Shown here piece by piece: positions 52,501 to 61,100 of a DNA stretch of 64,000 nucleotides. The stretch spans positions 11,589,386 to 11,653,385 of the forward strand of contig NC_088306.1 of NCBI RefSeq assembly GCF_032854445.1, written 5' to 3'. A model generated the notes under the pieces. It did not search any database and had not been told where the DNA came from. It saw nothing but the letters and a program-made list of their open reading frames with translations. Source of the stretch: Liolophura sinensis. Its lineage: Eukaryota > Mollusca > Polyplacophora > Chitonida > Chitonidae. The position numbers and the translations under genes are program-made. The number at the start of each line of letters is the position of its first letter. Position 1 is the stretch's first letter.

Positions 52501-53745
52501 GAGCTCAAAACCATGGCCAAATCACCAAACTGTATTTCAAAATGAAATTTTTCAGCCACTGTCTTTTTTTCTTTTGTTGGAAGAAGATTATTAAATAGAA
52601 TTAAATTCACTGACCTGAATAAAAACCATGCACAGAAAATAGAAATTTGCAATCCTCTGGAACTGTTCGAACAAATTTTTGGGCAGGAAATTCCATAGTG
52701 TATACTAAAAAAGAAAACAAACATATAAGGACAAGCAGAAGCCATTAAGAGTGACTGTTATATATAATCCTTGCAGTAAAATGCTGTGTGTTCTTATAGC
52801 CCAAAGCAATTTGTGTGTTCTTATAGCCAAACCAATTTGTGTGTTCTTATAGCCCAAAGCAATTTGTGTGTTCTTATAGCCCAAAGAAATTTGTGTGTTC
52901 TTACAGGCCAAAGCAATTTGTGTGTTCTTATAGCCAAAGCAATTTGTGTGTTCTTATAGCCCAAAGCAATTTGTGTGTACTTATAGCCCAAAGAAATTTG
53001 TGTGTTCTTATAGCCCAAAGCAATTTGTGTGTACTTATAGCCCAAAGAAATTTGCGTGTTCTTACAGGCCAAAGCAATTTGTGTGTTCTTATAGCCCAAA
53101 GAAATTTGTGTGTTCTTACAGGCCAAAGCAATTTGTGTGTTCTTATAGCCCAAAGCAATTTGTGTGTTCTTATAGCTAAAGCAATTTGGGCTAAAACAAA
53201 ACATTTTAATAGATACTTCTTATAGCCAAAGCAATTTGGGCTATAACAAAAAATTGTAACAGATACCTCTACATATTTGGGCTATAACAAAACATTTTAA
53301 TAGATACCTCTACATAACATATGCAAACTGAGCAAAATCAACAAAGGACTGACCATACTTTCACGAAAATTCAATTCTCAGTCACTTATCTTATGAATCA
53401 ACTTGCCTTATGTTTTACAGCAGGTAACTTTAAAACAAGAAAATTACAAGAAAATGTGATCAGAAACTTTTTGTAAATGGAAGAAAACTATTTTTTACAC
53501 CAGTATAAAAATTATTTCATTGCCGAAGATGAATATTAATTGGTTACCCTCTTATTTTGAAAATGTGTCAAATACTAAGGTTAAGTGTAAATGGAGCGAT
53601 ATAACTGGTCGCTCACCTTGGATGAGATAACTCGGTTGTCTGGGAATCTCTCTGGGACGTACACATCTGTGTAGGACGGAGGATGGTTCCCAACGTAGAC
53701 TGTGCGGACCTCAGGCCGTATGGCTGTCTTACAACAACCGCAGCC
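28466..53745 (-). CDS. ATP11: ATP11-family phospholipid-transporting ATPase (class VI P4-ATPase), gene-level entry
   Basis: A flippase that uses ATP to move aminophospholipids (PS and PE for ATP11A and ATP11C) from the outer to the cytosolic leaflet, normally in complex with a CDC50/TMEM30 subunit. Twenty-eight exons were placed by frame, splice sites and similarity: 53745-53617, 52704-52615, 51900-51820, 49393-49286, 48882-48754, 48231-48015, 47743-47662, 46435-46297, 45824-45743, 45372-45257, 44627-44466, 43458-43289, 42298-42156, 41916-41813, 40881-40768, 39550-39428, 38547-38399, 37962-37809, 37152-37050, 36518-36373, 35176-35117, 34425-34298, 33886-33828, 33365-33286, 32513-32448, 31410-31307, 30243-30072, 28570-28466. 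Together they give about 1104 residues, near the 1130-1180 of vertebrate ATP11s. DGET, PISL, DKTGT, KGAES, TGDK and GDGAND are all present. Several stretches are closest to ATP11B by recall, but the gene probably predates the vertebrate A/B/C split. The first coding exon was not found. Confidence 0.93.
28571..30071. other. Last large intron of the flippase gene
   Basis: AT-rich, with an A tract near 28850 and the 31-bp minisatellite at 29290-29545. No other exon was recognised. Confidence 0.5.
29290..29545. repeat. 31-bp minisatellite
   Basis: The unit is 'gacaatgaaactgtgataat' plus 'gaaagtagtat'. The marker 'gtgataatga' lies at 29347, 29378 and 29409. About eight units are present, the right-hand ones shortened. 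Confidence 0.95.
30072..30243 (-). CDS. ATP11: ATP11 exon 27: TM10
   Basis: The exon has 172 nt, phase 2 to 0. [19 protein letters not shown] is TM10 with the LLPD motif. The cytosolic tail HHPDRWTKK follows, then donor gtgagc. Confidence 0.95.
30563..30805 (-). mobile_element. tRNA-derived SINE, near full length (intron)
   Basis: On plus it runs from a TTTATTTATC tail through 'cactcaagaat'-like core sequence to 'gcgctagcgcgctaaccaac' and 'tgagccaaggaggcc', i.e. tail to tRNA head on minus. Confidence 0.9.
31307..31410 (-). CDS. ATP11: ATP11 exon: TM9
   Basis: The exon has 104 nt, phase 0 to 2. It opens [11 protein letters not shown], followed by a hydrophobic stretch [18 protein letters not shown]. 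Confidence 0.92.
31738..31805. repeat. 20-bp direct repeat in triplicate
   Basis: 'aaaccaaactgatctttgag' occurs twice in tandem, after a diverged first unit, inside the intron after the TM8 exon. Confidence 0.75.
32448..32513 (-). CDS. ATP11: ATP11 exon: TM8
   Basis: The exon has 22 codons, phase 0-0. [20 protein letters not shown] matches GNWTFGTLVFTVMV.TVT.K of vertebrate ATP11s. Confidence 0.95.
32933..33189 (-). mobile_element. tRNA-derived SINE, near full length (intron)
   Basis: The order is TTTA tail, 'tggtgttttacgccgtactc', 'tattatggtgggtggaaacc', 'ccatgaccatccgcaggttg', then head 'ctgcgctagcaagcttaccg'. Confidence 0.9.
33286..33365 (-). CDS. ATP11: ATP11 exon: TM7
   Basis: The exon has 80 nt, phase 1 to 0. 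[18 protein letters not shown] is TM7. Confidence 0.93.
33828..33886 (-). CDS. ATP11: ATP11 exon: loop before TM7
   Basis: A short 59-nt exon, phase 2 to 1, encoding [19 protein letters not shown]. The frame is fixed by both neighbours. Confidence 0.92.
34298..34425 (-). CDS. ATP11: ATP11 exon: TM6
   Basis: The exon has 128 nt, phase 0 to 2. [20 protein letters not shown] is TM6, followed by GIFEQH and RKPELY, as in ATP11B (YSLLEQHV, NKPTLY). Confidence 0.95.
34676..34788 (+). mobile_element. tRNA-derived SINE, 3' fragment (intron)
   Basis: 'tgtggatggtcgtgagtttc', 'ggttcctcccaccatgatga' and 'gtccggtgtaaaacaccgat'. The head is missing. Confidence 0.85.
35117..35176 (-). CDS. ATP11: ATP11 TM5 exon with duplicated acceptors
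   Basis: The exon has 20 codons, phase 0-0 ([20 protein letters not shown]), equivalent to NVCFITPQFLYQFF... in vertebrates, so 35176 is the ancestral acceptor. Its first 13 nt and the preceding acceptor are tandemly duplicated upstream with a 42-bp period. Acceptors at 35218 and 35260 are intact and would add 14 or 28 codons in frame. Confidence 0.93.
35160..35345. repeat. 42-bp tandem repeat spanning a 3' splice site
   Basis: The unit on plus is 'ggcaacattctgcagcaaga' plus 'aaaaacactctttgcaaataaa'. Units start at 35168, 35210, 35252, 35294 and 35336. Each of the first three contains the splice acceptor and exon start of the TM5 exon. The fourth lost the AG, and on minus its frame has a stop. 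Confidence 0.93.
35920..36160 (-). mobile_element. tRNA-derived SINE, near full length (intron)
   Basis: 'tttattcgattggtgttttg', 'cacttatacgacggcgacaa', 'gcattacaatgggaggaaac', ending with head 'gtactaacccagtgagccac'. Confidence 0.9.
36373..36518 (-). CDS. ATP11: ATP11 exon 21a: end of P domain and start of TM5
   Basis: The exon has 146 nt, phase 1 to 0. It contains [17 protein letters not shown] and [20 protein letters not shown]. In the count used elsewhere in this answer it is the exon directly before the duplicated splice site. Confidence 0.96.
36933..37010. repeat. Short tandem repeat of (t)cagtgagtcatttacttag
   Basis: About four units of 19-26 bp ('tcagtgagtcatttacttag') lie in the intron between the GDGAND exon and the next exon. 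Confidence 0.8.
37050..37152 (-). CDS. ATP11: ATP11 exon 20: GDGAND hinge
   Basis: The exon has 103 nt, phase 0 to 1. [19 protein letters not shown] holds the Mg-coordinating GDGAND motif. Confidence 0.97.
37809..37962 (-). CDS. ATP11: ATP11 exon 19: P domain
   Basis: The exon has 154 nt, phase 2 to 0. [10 protein letters not shown] and [15 protein letters not shown] are both P4 signatures. Confidence 0.96.
38115..38296 (-). mobile_element. Degenerate tRNA-derived SINE (intron)
   Basis: 'cagccagttttatggtggga', 'catcaccatccaaaggttcc' and 'gctggacttgaactcacagt' are followed by a decayed head 'gctaaccactaggtcatgga'. This is an old copy. Confidence 0.75.
38399..38547 (-). CDS. ATP11: ATP11 exon 18: TGDK motif
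   Basis: The exon has 149 nt, phase 0 to 2. [18 protein letters not shown] is followed by HFKQGMMEL, resembling the ATP11B region LSCGHFHRTMNILEL. Confidence 0.96.
39428..39550 (-). CDS. ATP11: ATP11 exon 17: P domain
   Basis: The exon has 41 codons, phase 0-0. [20 protein letters not shown] leads to the TGD motif in the next exon. Confidence 0.96.
40768..40881 (-). CDS. ATP11: ATP11 exon 16: GLRTL segment
   Basis: The exon has 38 codons, phase 0-0. It encodes [18 protein letters not shown] and ends SLEDREEQ, as in the ATP11 family. Confidence 0.95.
41813..41916 (-). CDS. ATP11: ATP11 exon 15: KGAES motif
   Basis: The exon has 104 nt, phase 1 to 0. [12 protein letters not shown] carries the ATP-contacting lysine of the N domain. 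It ends HVNQYAV. Confidence 0.95.
42156..42298 (-). CDS. ATP11: ATP11 exon 14: nucleotide-binding domain
   Basis: The exon has 143 nt, phase 2 to 1. [17 protein letters not shown] is the FD..RKRMSV(I/V) motif of P4-ATPases. Confidence 0.95.
42583..42798 (+). mobile_element. tRNA-derived SINE, diverged (intron)
   Basis: 'gagttcaagtccagctcatg', 'gtatgtgggaaggtctgcca', 'ccagtttcctcccactacca', 'gaacaccaatcacagaaata'. Confidence 0.8.
42950..43080 (+). mobile_element. tRNA-derived SINE, 3' fragment (intron)
   Basis: A diverged body 'cagcaacatgcagatgatca', then 'tataagtgaaatgttcttga' and 'cagaacaccaatcaaaaaaa'. Confidence 0.65.
43289..43458 (-). CDS. ATP11: ATP11 exon 13: nucleotide-binding domain
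   Basis: The exon has 170 nt, phase 0 to 2. It opens [14 protein letters not shown] and contains [10 protein letters not shown], the conserved N-domain motif. Confidence 0.95.
43548..43812 (-). mobile_element. tRNA-derived SINE, full length (intron)
   Basis: Tail to head on plus: 'attggtgttttaccccgtac', 'cgacggcggccagcattatg', 'cacgaccatccgcaggttgc', 'gctagcgtgctaaccaactg', 'agccacggaggcccc'. It is little diverged and so relatively young. Confidence 0.93.
44466..44627 (-). CDS. ATP11: ATP11 exon 12: catalytic DKTGT
   Basis: The exon has 54 codons, phase 0-0. [16 protein letters not shown] holds the aspartate that is phosphorylated in the transport cycle. It ends in a variable loop entering the nucleotide domain. 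Confidence 0.97.
44870..45107 (-). mobile_element. tRNA-derived SINE, full length (intron)
   Basis: 'agtggtgttttaagccgtac', 'cgacgacggccagcattatg', 'gcgctaaccaactgagccac'. There is a small internal deletion in the 'gggcagagcccgg' region. Confidence 0.92.
45257..45372 (-). CDS. ATP11: ATP11 exon 11: stalk before the P domain
   Basis: The exon has 116 nt, phase 1 to 0. It includes [13 protein letters not shown] and [10 protein letters not shown], directly before the phosphorylation motif. Confidence 0.95.
45743..45824 (-). CDS. ATP11: ATP11 exon 10: TM4 with PISL
   Basis: The exon has 82 nt, phase 0 to 1. [19 protein letters not shown] is TM4. The PISL motif lines the lipid path in flippases. 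Confidence 0.96.
46205..46300. repeat. About 20-bp tandem repeat overlapping an exon end
   Basis: 'taatatctggtactttgtacag' units (about four) run up to the donor of the exon at 46297-46435. Confidence 0.7.
46297..46435 (-). CDS. ATP11: ATP11 exon 9: TM3 and following loop
   Basis: The exon has 139 nt, entering in phase 2. [18 protein letters not shown] is TM3. The loop ends [11 protein letters not shown], with an N-glycosylation sequon where vertebrate ATP11s have PWYNQKT. Confidence 0.93.
46858..47125. repeat. 21-bp minisatellite (about 12 units)
   Basis: The unit 'taaagcctaagtgaggtaag' plus c is repeated with variants ('gaaccctaaatgtgg', 'ccttagtgaggtatg'). It lies in the intron between the TM3 exon and the exon at 47662-47743. 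Confidence 0.93.
47662..47743 (-). CDS. ATP11: ATP11 exon 8: end of actuator domain
   Basis: The exon has 82 nt, phase 1 in and phase 2 out. It encodes [14 protein letters not shown] and then [10 protein letters not shown], matching the YTGMETKMALN motif of the family. Confidence 0.95.
48015..48231 (-). CDS. ATP11: ATP11 exon 7: actuator domain
   Basis: The exon has 217 nt and ends in phase 1 inside a Gly codon. It includes [16 protein letters not shown] and [15 protein letters not shown], both strongly conserved in P4-ATPases. Confidence 0.96.
48754..48882 (-). CDS. ATP11: ATP11 exon 6: actuator domain with DGET
   Basis: The exon has 43 codons, phase 0-0. [17 protein letters not shown] and [12 protein letters not shown] are visible. 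DGET is the dephosphorylation loop of the actuator domain. Confidence 0.96.
49286..49393 (-). CDS. ATP11: ATP11 exon 5: linker to the actuator domain
   Basis: The exon has 36 codons, phase 0-0. It opens GYEDRLRH and includes DNEVN, as in vertebrate ATP11 proteins. Confidence 0.95.
49485..49550. repeat. Short tandem repeat ttgtttttacaaagtatt
   Basis: Three or four 20-bp units in the intron upstream of exon 5. Confidence 0.8.
50515..50668 (+). mobile_element. tRNA-derived SINE, 3' two thirds (intron)
   Basis: 'gtacgtgggaaggcctgcag', 'cctgcggatggttgtgggtt', 'gagtacggcgtaaaacacca', tail ATCAAATAAATAAATA. The head is missing. Confidence 0.9.
51385..51475. repeat. Duplicated 36-bp segment
   Basis: 'ttcaaggacctaatattttc' followed by 'tgttttccagca' occurs twice in tandem, with a partial third unit ('tttcaaggaccta'). 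Confidence 0.8.
51820..51900 (-). CDS. ATP11: ATP11 exon 4: TM1-TM2 region
   Basis: The exon has 27 codons, phase 0-0. [20 protein letters not shown] corresponds to the luminal loop and TM2 ([20 protein letters not shown] in vertebrate ATP11s), followed by AVKQ. Confidence 0.95.
52615..52704 (-). CDS. ATP11: ATP11 exon 3: entry to TM1
   Basis: The exon has 30 codons, phase 0-0. It carries [12 protein letters not shown] and RIANFYFL, a hallmark of P4-ATPases leading into the first membrane helix. Confidence 0.95.
52788..53300. repeat. 26-27-bp minisatellite (about 17 units)
   Basis: The unit 'cccaaagcaatttgtgtgtt' plus 'cttatag' lies in the intron between exons 2 and 3 of the flippase. It is open in several frames on both strands (e.g. 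repeating GYKNTQIAL), which gives false ORFs of up to 128 residues. The last three units are longer (about 57 bp, 'gggctataacaaaac'). Confidence 0.95.
53617..53745 (-). CDS. ATP11: ATP11 exon 2: N-terminal cytosolic segment
   Basis: The exon has 43 codons, phase 0 at both ends, acceptor 'cctacag/ggc' and donor 'aag/gtgagc'. It encodes GCGCCKTAI, then [10 protein letters not shown] and [11 protein letters not shown], the conserved P4 segment before TM1. The Cys-rich opening implies a short upstream exon carrying the start codon. Confidence 0.92.
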
Positions 53746-53836
53746 CTGTAGGAAACATCACAATTACAAGGATTTATTAAATATTGTATGTGCAGTACTT
53801 CTGTACTTATGTGAACATAGGTTGGTGATCTTGATT

Positions 53837-53925
53837 TGTTTACTTATTTAACGGCAGCCAGCATTATGATGGCAGAAAACCTACAACCTTCTGCAGATGT
53901 CTTCCCACATCTGACCGAAGGACAC
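53837..53925 (-). mobile_element. Degenerate SINE fragment
   Basis: 'tttgtttacttatttaacgg', 'cagccagcattatgatggca' and 'cttctgcagatgtcttccca' are recognisable. The copy is short and old. Confidence 0.6.
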
Positions 53926-54239
53926 TTTAATCTTTAAAGTCTGTAACATGCAAAACTCAAACATAAATGGTTTTCTTCCAGACGAATCGACACAAGACAA
54001 CTTAATACATAAATGTGCAATGATGTATGACATAATTTACATCTAGTCTATACCTACATTGTAGCTACAGAGAAAAATTTAGTGTTCAAAAGAACTCCAA
54101 AACATTTGTCTACACAAAATATGAGCGACATGTATGTAGTAAATTCAGTGAAATCATATTAAAAGACATGACAACTGACTGAAGTATTTTACTGAATTCA
54201 AGGTTACACACTTGGCATATCACATACATTCTGGTATGC

Positions 54240-54370
54240 CAGAAACCTGCGGATGGTCGTGGGTTTCCCCCCAGGGCTCTGCCCGGTTCCCTCCCACCTT
54301 CATGCTGGCCGCCGTTGTATGAGTAAAATAATCTTGAGTGCGGCGTAAAACACCAATCAGATAAATAAAT
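54240..54370 (+). mobile_element. tRNA-derived SINE, 3' half
   Basis: 'cctgcggatggtcgtgggtt', 'gtgcggcgtaaaacaccaat', tail CAGATAAATAAAT. The head is missing. Confidence 0.9.
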
Positions 54371-55814
54371 CATTCTGATGTGACATTCCACGAGTATGCA
54401 TATACATATTATGTAGAATGTACAATCTAGTACACAGTGAAGCCTTCGATTCAACTCTTTTTTCTTTCTTTTTATGTATGTATATGACCTAAAAATTTAG
54501 TGACAAAAATTGCAAATCTACAGGCAGATAAATGTCATAAATTATTACTTTTGGAGCTGAAATATGCATTTTTTCCTAGCCGGATATCATCCTACCTTGC
54601 AAGCAAACCTCGAAACATCTTTATCAGATCAACAGAACTCTCTGAATCATGTGAGACGCGAAGCTTAGTCATGGGAGAAATTATTTTACGCCATTTCATA
54701 CCGTAATAATAATAAATAAATAAAATGAACCACCACCTTGAACATTCTCTATATGGTCCTGGATGGGTTTGTGTCATACGGGTCAGGATCGACTTATTCA
54801 GCCCTGAGATATCAGATACTTATTTGTTATTTGAACAGGTATATGATCAGATCATTCAGACCTCTGTCCAGCCAGACCACATCTACATTTACTTACATGG
54901 CCCATCTACACATAAGTACATGCTGTATGCACACATGCAGCTACATTGTATGCCACCAACCTGCTATTTTTATTCACCGGTATGACTGCACAGCAGGAGA
55001 CCTATAATGCCCTGCATGGCAGAAATTCTGGTTTTGTATGAAGAACATTGGCTGACGACTAGACCCTCCCAGACCCCATGACCCCATGTCGCTAAGCCTG
55101 CTAATGGTGAAAGCTAGATTCCCTCCCACCCTCTCCCACCCCCCAACAACACACACACATCTGCAAAGTTTACACCTGCTTGTCTGCTTTGTAATCAAGG
55201 TCATATACAGGTGTATGTACATACCAAAGCTAGTAGACACATGAAACAGTCATGTAAACCTGAAACATCCCAATAAAATGGTTTTGAAAAAGGACAGCCA
55301 GCAAAAATCATGCTTTCAAAGCAATAATATCACAGATGACCTCAAACAATTTGATATGTTCAAGTATGTACAGGGTAAGCTATATCTTTTTTCTCATTAT
55401 CAGAAGTGTAATGCGTATTTACTATTACGGTCTATAACGGTAAATTACCCAATCAAATTGGTCCAATGATCCAGACTGACTGTAAGGTTATAGTAAGTCT
55501 GTTAAGTCGAAATCCTGGAGCGATCTGGAACCTGCCGATTTTCAGCACTAGAATCTTGCACGAACTGTGATTCCCAATAACACTATCAGAGTAACACTCC
55601 ACATGACATCCACCATTATCTGAAGAGGGAAAAAAGATGTCCTTTCTTGGGAATACGGACACCTTTTTTAGGTATGTGTACATTGACCAATTACCTACGG
55701 ATTAACTGTATTAAACGCAGAAAGAAAGAAAGAAAAGAAACATGAAGCATATCAGATAAAAGCCCATTAAAAACTAGTTTAATCTATTTTTAAAGAATTT
55801 TTTCAACCCAGGTA

Positions 55815-55853
55815 TGAAGTTAAACCCCTAGCACTCACTCACACACTCAACCA
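55815..55853 (+). mobile_element. 3' end of the second SINE type
   Basis: 'gaagttaaacccctagcact' followed by 'cactcacacactcaacc' matches only the tail of the element at 13500-13729. Confidence 0.55.
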
Positions 55854-56299
55854 AGAAAATAAAATTTTGATTTTAGGATTCTAGCGATACCTTTAAGCCA
55901 TATTAGGACCAGTGACATCGCATAAGGTTTATGCCACTTAGCCACTTACACACCACTTGATTTTACTGTTTCAAATGCATATACACGTAGATCTATGCAT
56001 GCAGCACTCGCCGACTGGACCTTGAGACGAACTATTTCAATGAAAAAAATCTGCTTATGACACCACTGATACCTTCTGGATCACCACAGATCAATCAAAA
56101 ATCATTTTACTCAGAAAATTTCTTAAATAAAAGCAAAAACAAATCGAACTATTTTCATGGACGGATTAGAGTCGCTTACTACAATGGTTGTTCTCTCAAC
56201 CACACTCCCCTTCTGCAGCGAAATTATAAATATAAATAATATAAATCAAAAGTATAAATTTAGTACATGTTGAAACAGTAGTACAAACTAAAATAATGA

Positions 56300-56420
56300 T
56301 ACCCCCGGGCTGTGCCTGGTTCCCCCCCCCCCACCCCCCGCATAATGCTGGCCACCATCGTATAAGTGAAATATTCTTGAGTACAGTGTGAAACACCAAT
56401 CAAATCCATAAATAAATAAA
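56300..56420 (+). mobile_element. tRNA-derived SINE, 3' fragment with expanded C tract
   Basis: 'ccgggctgtgcctggttccc', then a C-rich run, 'gcataatgctggccaccatc' and 'gtgaaacaccaatcaaatcc'. Confidence 0.88.
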
Positions 56421-57727
56421 AAGTTTTATATATTGATGCTTGTAACTTGTGCATGCACTATACCCCCTGTTACTGCAGAGCTACAATAATAATAATATCA
56501 TAAATTTATTCATAGATGTACTTCTCCATATTAAAATCGAAGCATGGGACTTCCATCATCTTCATCAGTTGATATATCCTTTGTCAGCACTGCCCTAATT
56601 CCAATAGTAGTATTGGTATCAATAATTAGAATGAGGTACAAATCCCTAAGACAAAACCGGATCAACTTCTAGCTAGTTATTAGCATTGTTCATTCCATTA
56701 ATTCCTAGAGTAATGCTGATATTATCAAAATAATCCGATCATGAGTGTATAAATCCATCCACAGGATTCAGTCAATTTTATGTAAGTTGTGATACTAGTT
56801 TTTTTAACCACACTTGTCCCTATTGCTAAACTTTTCTGCATATTACGCAGCAAGTTTACATCACCAGTGTAGTTGATCACCAGTAAACTAAACACATGGT
56901 ACATGTTTATATGTAAATATTAATTGAAGGCATAGTATGGATCTTAATTCAAATACAGAGGGAAAATGCAAGGACTACCGATTTCCATGCAGGACTTGGG
57001 ATAAAAAAATTTAATTTAATGCATGAAAGTGTATACGAAATAATACCTTCAATAAAAATTAGAAAAAAAATCTCAAAAAGCCTGTGGCATTACAGTATCA
57101 TTCGCCGATTCCAAAATGTCAGTTTTTTGAAGTCACAAACAGTCTTCTCCTGTTAATTGAATTTTTTAATTATTAATTTGTATAAACTGATGATTTCAAA
57201 TAACTAAGCTATCTGTTTCCCATTTAAAATACGAAACGTGCCCTGAATGTTAAATTTTTGTAAATGGGGAAACGTAGTTTCCATGTTTTGTTAATGTAAG
57301 ATAAATTCGTCATCATTTGAACATTTGCTGTTAAAAAAAAAAAAAGAAAAAACAAAACACCATTAATGAACTACATGTACAATTTATAATAAAAATTTAA
57401 ATTTTTGTAAAAATATAAATGCACATAAAATATTAAATATGCTTTGTGGATGGGCTTTTGGTGGACAATTGTCTTCACATATTACTCCATGTATGTGTCT
57501 TTGATATTTTGGTTTATCATACTTGTTCTAATTCCATGAAAAATATGAAATCAGCAAAAACACGCTGAAACCTCACAAGACTTTGTAGTGAACGATGCCA
57601 ATCCTATATGTATTAACGAACTTAAGCCTCTTAATCAAACAATATTAATTGAAGAAACTTTTAATTTAACGAACATGTCAAGGCAATCAATGCTACTTAA
57701 ATTAAAGTCTGACTTCGCTTCAAGAGT

Positions 57728-58154
57728 GAAGTGTTACATGGCGTAAATTGCACACGTCATTCGTAAATTCAATAAAAAAAAACGGCCAGTTTGAATGAAC
57801 CAAGCTCTTGGTGTAGATGTAAAACTGGGCCCACCAAGGCTTACCCACCAGTACCCAAAAATATATGCATGAGCACGACGCAAGTAGATCCTGACAATTC
57901 CTAGATCCCGATGTCATGGCATAATTTTTCGAACAGCTTTGAAGTGTTACATGGCGTAAATTGCACACGTCATTCATAAATTCAATAAAAAAACGGCCAG
58001 TCTGAATGAACCAAGCTCTTGGTGTAGATGTAAAACTGGGTCCACCAAGGCTTACCCACCAGTACCCAAAAATATATGCATGAGCATGACGCACGTAGAT
58101 CCTGACAATTCCTAGATCCCGATGTCATGGCATAATTTTTCGAACAGCTTTGAG
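57728..58154. repeat. 213-bp tandem duplication (two copies)
   Basis: Copies start with 'gaagtgttacatggcgtaaa' at 57728 and 57941. They differ at only a few positions (for example cattcgtaa/cattcataa and gggcccacc/gggtccacc), so the duplication is recent. The minus ORF over it (57720-58094) changes frame between copies and does not look like a protein. Confidence 0.93.
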
Positions 58155-61100
58155 GATAAATCCCTTTATTTTCATTAACAACTGTAATTAAGACTGTAAT
58201 TAAGACCTGGTCATCCTGAAGACTTGCATGCCTAGCAGTTATGATAAAACAATGTCGAGAACAACATTAAATTGAATCGAAAAAAAAAAAAACAAACATA
58301 TTCAACATTCATAATATACTGTATTTACACCAAAAATCTGCATTGCAGTTTATAACTTAACCAGTAGTGTCCATTTCTTTTACTCAAAAGTAAGTCTACA
58401 GAACAGTTCTAATGTCTGGATTTTCAGGACTGTCAAAGATTACACATGTCCATTATTCACAGCTACATTTCATTATTTAACAATACTTGTTTATTTGATT
58501 AGCGTTTTAAGGCCTGGGCAATGCTATTTGCATAACCCTCTGATCCACCACTGAAAGCTCCTTGTATAGTATAGTAAACACACAAAATGTCAAAATGTCA
58601 TCTGAGGTTTTTTTGTTTTTGTTTTCACGTGAAACAAAGGTTGAAACTAAAATAGGATAAGCATGACCATGAATTGTGTCTCTCATACACATCAACACCA
58701 ACATCATTTATATTTTACTTGAGACGAATAATGTTTTAACTCGGGAAAGTCAGACAAAATACACACCCTATGTATGGGTGCTGTACACACCTTTAGTCAC
58801 ATAGACATATAAAATGTACACACAGTCTACTCGATTTTACCCAAAAAAATGCATACATGTACCGTAACACATCACAGAAGCTTAATTAACAAACTGACCT
58901 CGTTTTAAGATCACCTGAATTATAAGACACATTACAGATATACAAATATACATACCATTTATAATGTTAAGTCTGCTGTTCCAAACCTCTGAAATAACTC
59001 ACACGCGCTTAACATATGTTCGTAGTCCAGCATGTTAATAAACAAAGACAACAACACTGACAGTGTACGTGTGTCGATGTTGCAATCCTTATAGCTCTGT
59101 GATAAAAATCCTGATTGACACTTGAATCATACGGGCAGCTTGTCCTATAAAGGTACCGGTGTGATAAAGGTACTGGTTAACAGCCTGACTAGAGAAGAGT
59201 AAAACAGGTCATCAGCATGAATCAAGTCAGCCAAGCATCCGTCCACTCTTTACCTGGGCTGGCTGACTGACAAACACCAGGGCTTAATCTCACACACCGT
59301 ACCTCGTACCTCGGGACCTAGATAGAGGATTTACAATCACCCGCCCTCAACCCGGATGGTTAGTGTACTGTGACCACCTGAGCAGACTAAAAATAGCCAT
59401 AAAACTAGGATATACATGTACACTACAACGACGACGTCATACGCCAGGGTTTTCCATACACAGCCCTGAATGCTCACGTGGTAACACAAGGGTGGGGCGA
59501 CGAAAAAACATCAAACCAGATATTTATAAAGAGGTCCTGCTTTTATTAGACACTTACAGTACTATAGCCAGCTCTTAGCATTTCAAACCCAATGGCCTTA
59601 CAGTCTGAATTTTACTGTACTTGCCTTTTCAGTATATGTTAAAAGAGCAGTTGAATTTCCCATTTTAATACTTACTGCTGATATGTATTCTTTCCCCATT
59701 GAGTAAAAAAAGACAAATTACACAACAATTTCATCCTTTTAACTGAGGACAATATTGCATGGATTGGAATAAAATTATCTTGTCTGCAGACATTTTTTTT
59801 CTGTACTATGCCTAATATGTATCTTTCTGTCAAAAAGAGAACTACACATATTTATCTGAAAATATTTAGTTCATACATTTAAAATATTCACATGCATGTA
59901 TATATAGTCAATTTTTTTTTTCAACATAATTATATTTAGTAAAAGTTTAACACACTTTTTTTTTTTTTTTGATGAAGACACGTAATCAAAAATATCTATG
60001 CAGAGATACACCATGCAACGCATCTGCGGCTAGTTCCACTCTGGCCAAAGATAGCAGCACTTCTTTTTGTATAACTGTGCATGTAAATCAGAAATATATA
60101 TGGCAGGCCTATAAAAGGAATGATTCCACACATGAAATGAGGAAACTGAATAATTACACATATATGCCTCTTTCACAGAATTTCAGCCATATAATCTGAC
60201 GTTCAAAGTAACCCAGCTTTGAGTACATCATCATCTCAATACGTAAGCACATATAAGCAAATCTTAAATTACGCAACGTCATACTCAGAAAACCAATAAA
60301 AGTTCTAATCCCAAAATTTAACGGTGACATTGTGACTGTGGATGAAGACATTTTAAAAATGCAACTCAAAATGATGCTTTCTAAGAGCTTTACAGTCAGT
60401 TGGTAACCCATCATATTTTTGTTTAATTTACTTGTTAGTTTTAACACAACTTGTTTAGTTTCAGTGATTAACAGTTTGAGTGGTTAACACTTTGTGAGCC
60501 CAAACGTTTTTCAGAACCAAAGTTACCATAAATAATGCCCTGTTAATTCCTACATGTATTATGGATAAACGGCCATACAGTGAGAAATACTGTGAACATA
60601 ACCATCACTTTCAGCGTGCCTCTTGAGTTTGCAATTGCAAAACAACTGAAGATATACTGACATCCTATCAGCTGTCGCTTTTCATGCAAGTATAATTGAC
60701 AGTATAGGGCCTACAGTGTACACCCACTGTGCCTATACATGTTTTATTTCTTAGATTCAACTATTATCTTTAAACCAATTAAGTGCAATACCTGTACATG
60801 TACCCTGATAATCAGTAACTGTTGATAGATACGTGTGGACCATTTGTAAATAATCACATATTTTTGTACATCATTTCTTGAAATCACTTTCTTTCACAAA
60901 GTTTTACACAAGTAGTTTTTCAAGATGTTCAAAAGCCAAGGCACAGGGTATTTCACAGTCAGGCCACTTCAACAGTATGACACCATATCCACAGGCGGCA
61001 TCAGAATCATGTGATGACAAACTCGTGAACTTCAGACACATCAGAAATTCGTGAAGATCAGGATTTCGACACACTCATCCTGTGATATGCACGTACATGT

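Noticed and set aside
52821-53225. 127-128-aa ORFs on both strands
   Set aside because: The 26-27-bp intronic minisatellite is open in several frames.
57720-58094. 124-aa minus ORF as a gene
   Set aside because: The 213-bp duplication is read in different frames in its two copies, and there are no splice or homology signals.
58480-58515. 'tgtttatttgattagcgttttaagg' as a SINE end
   Set aside because: Only some 25 bp resemble the tail, and the core does not follow.
59022-59038. A minus-strand ATG followed by a gtgagt donor near 59030 as first flippase exon
   Set aside because: The phase at the donor does not fit the phase-0 acceptor of the exon at 53617-53745.
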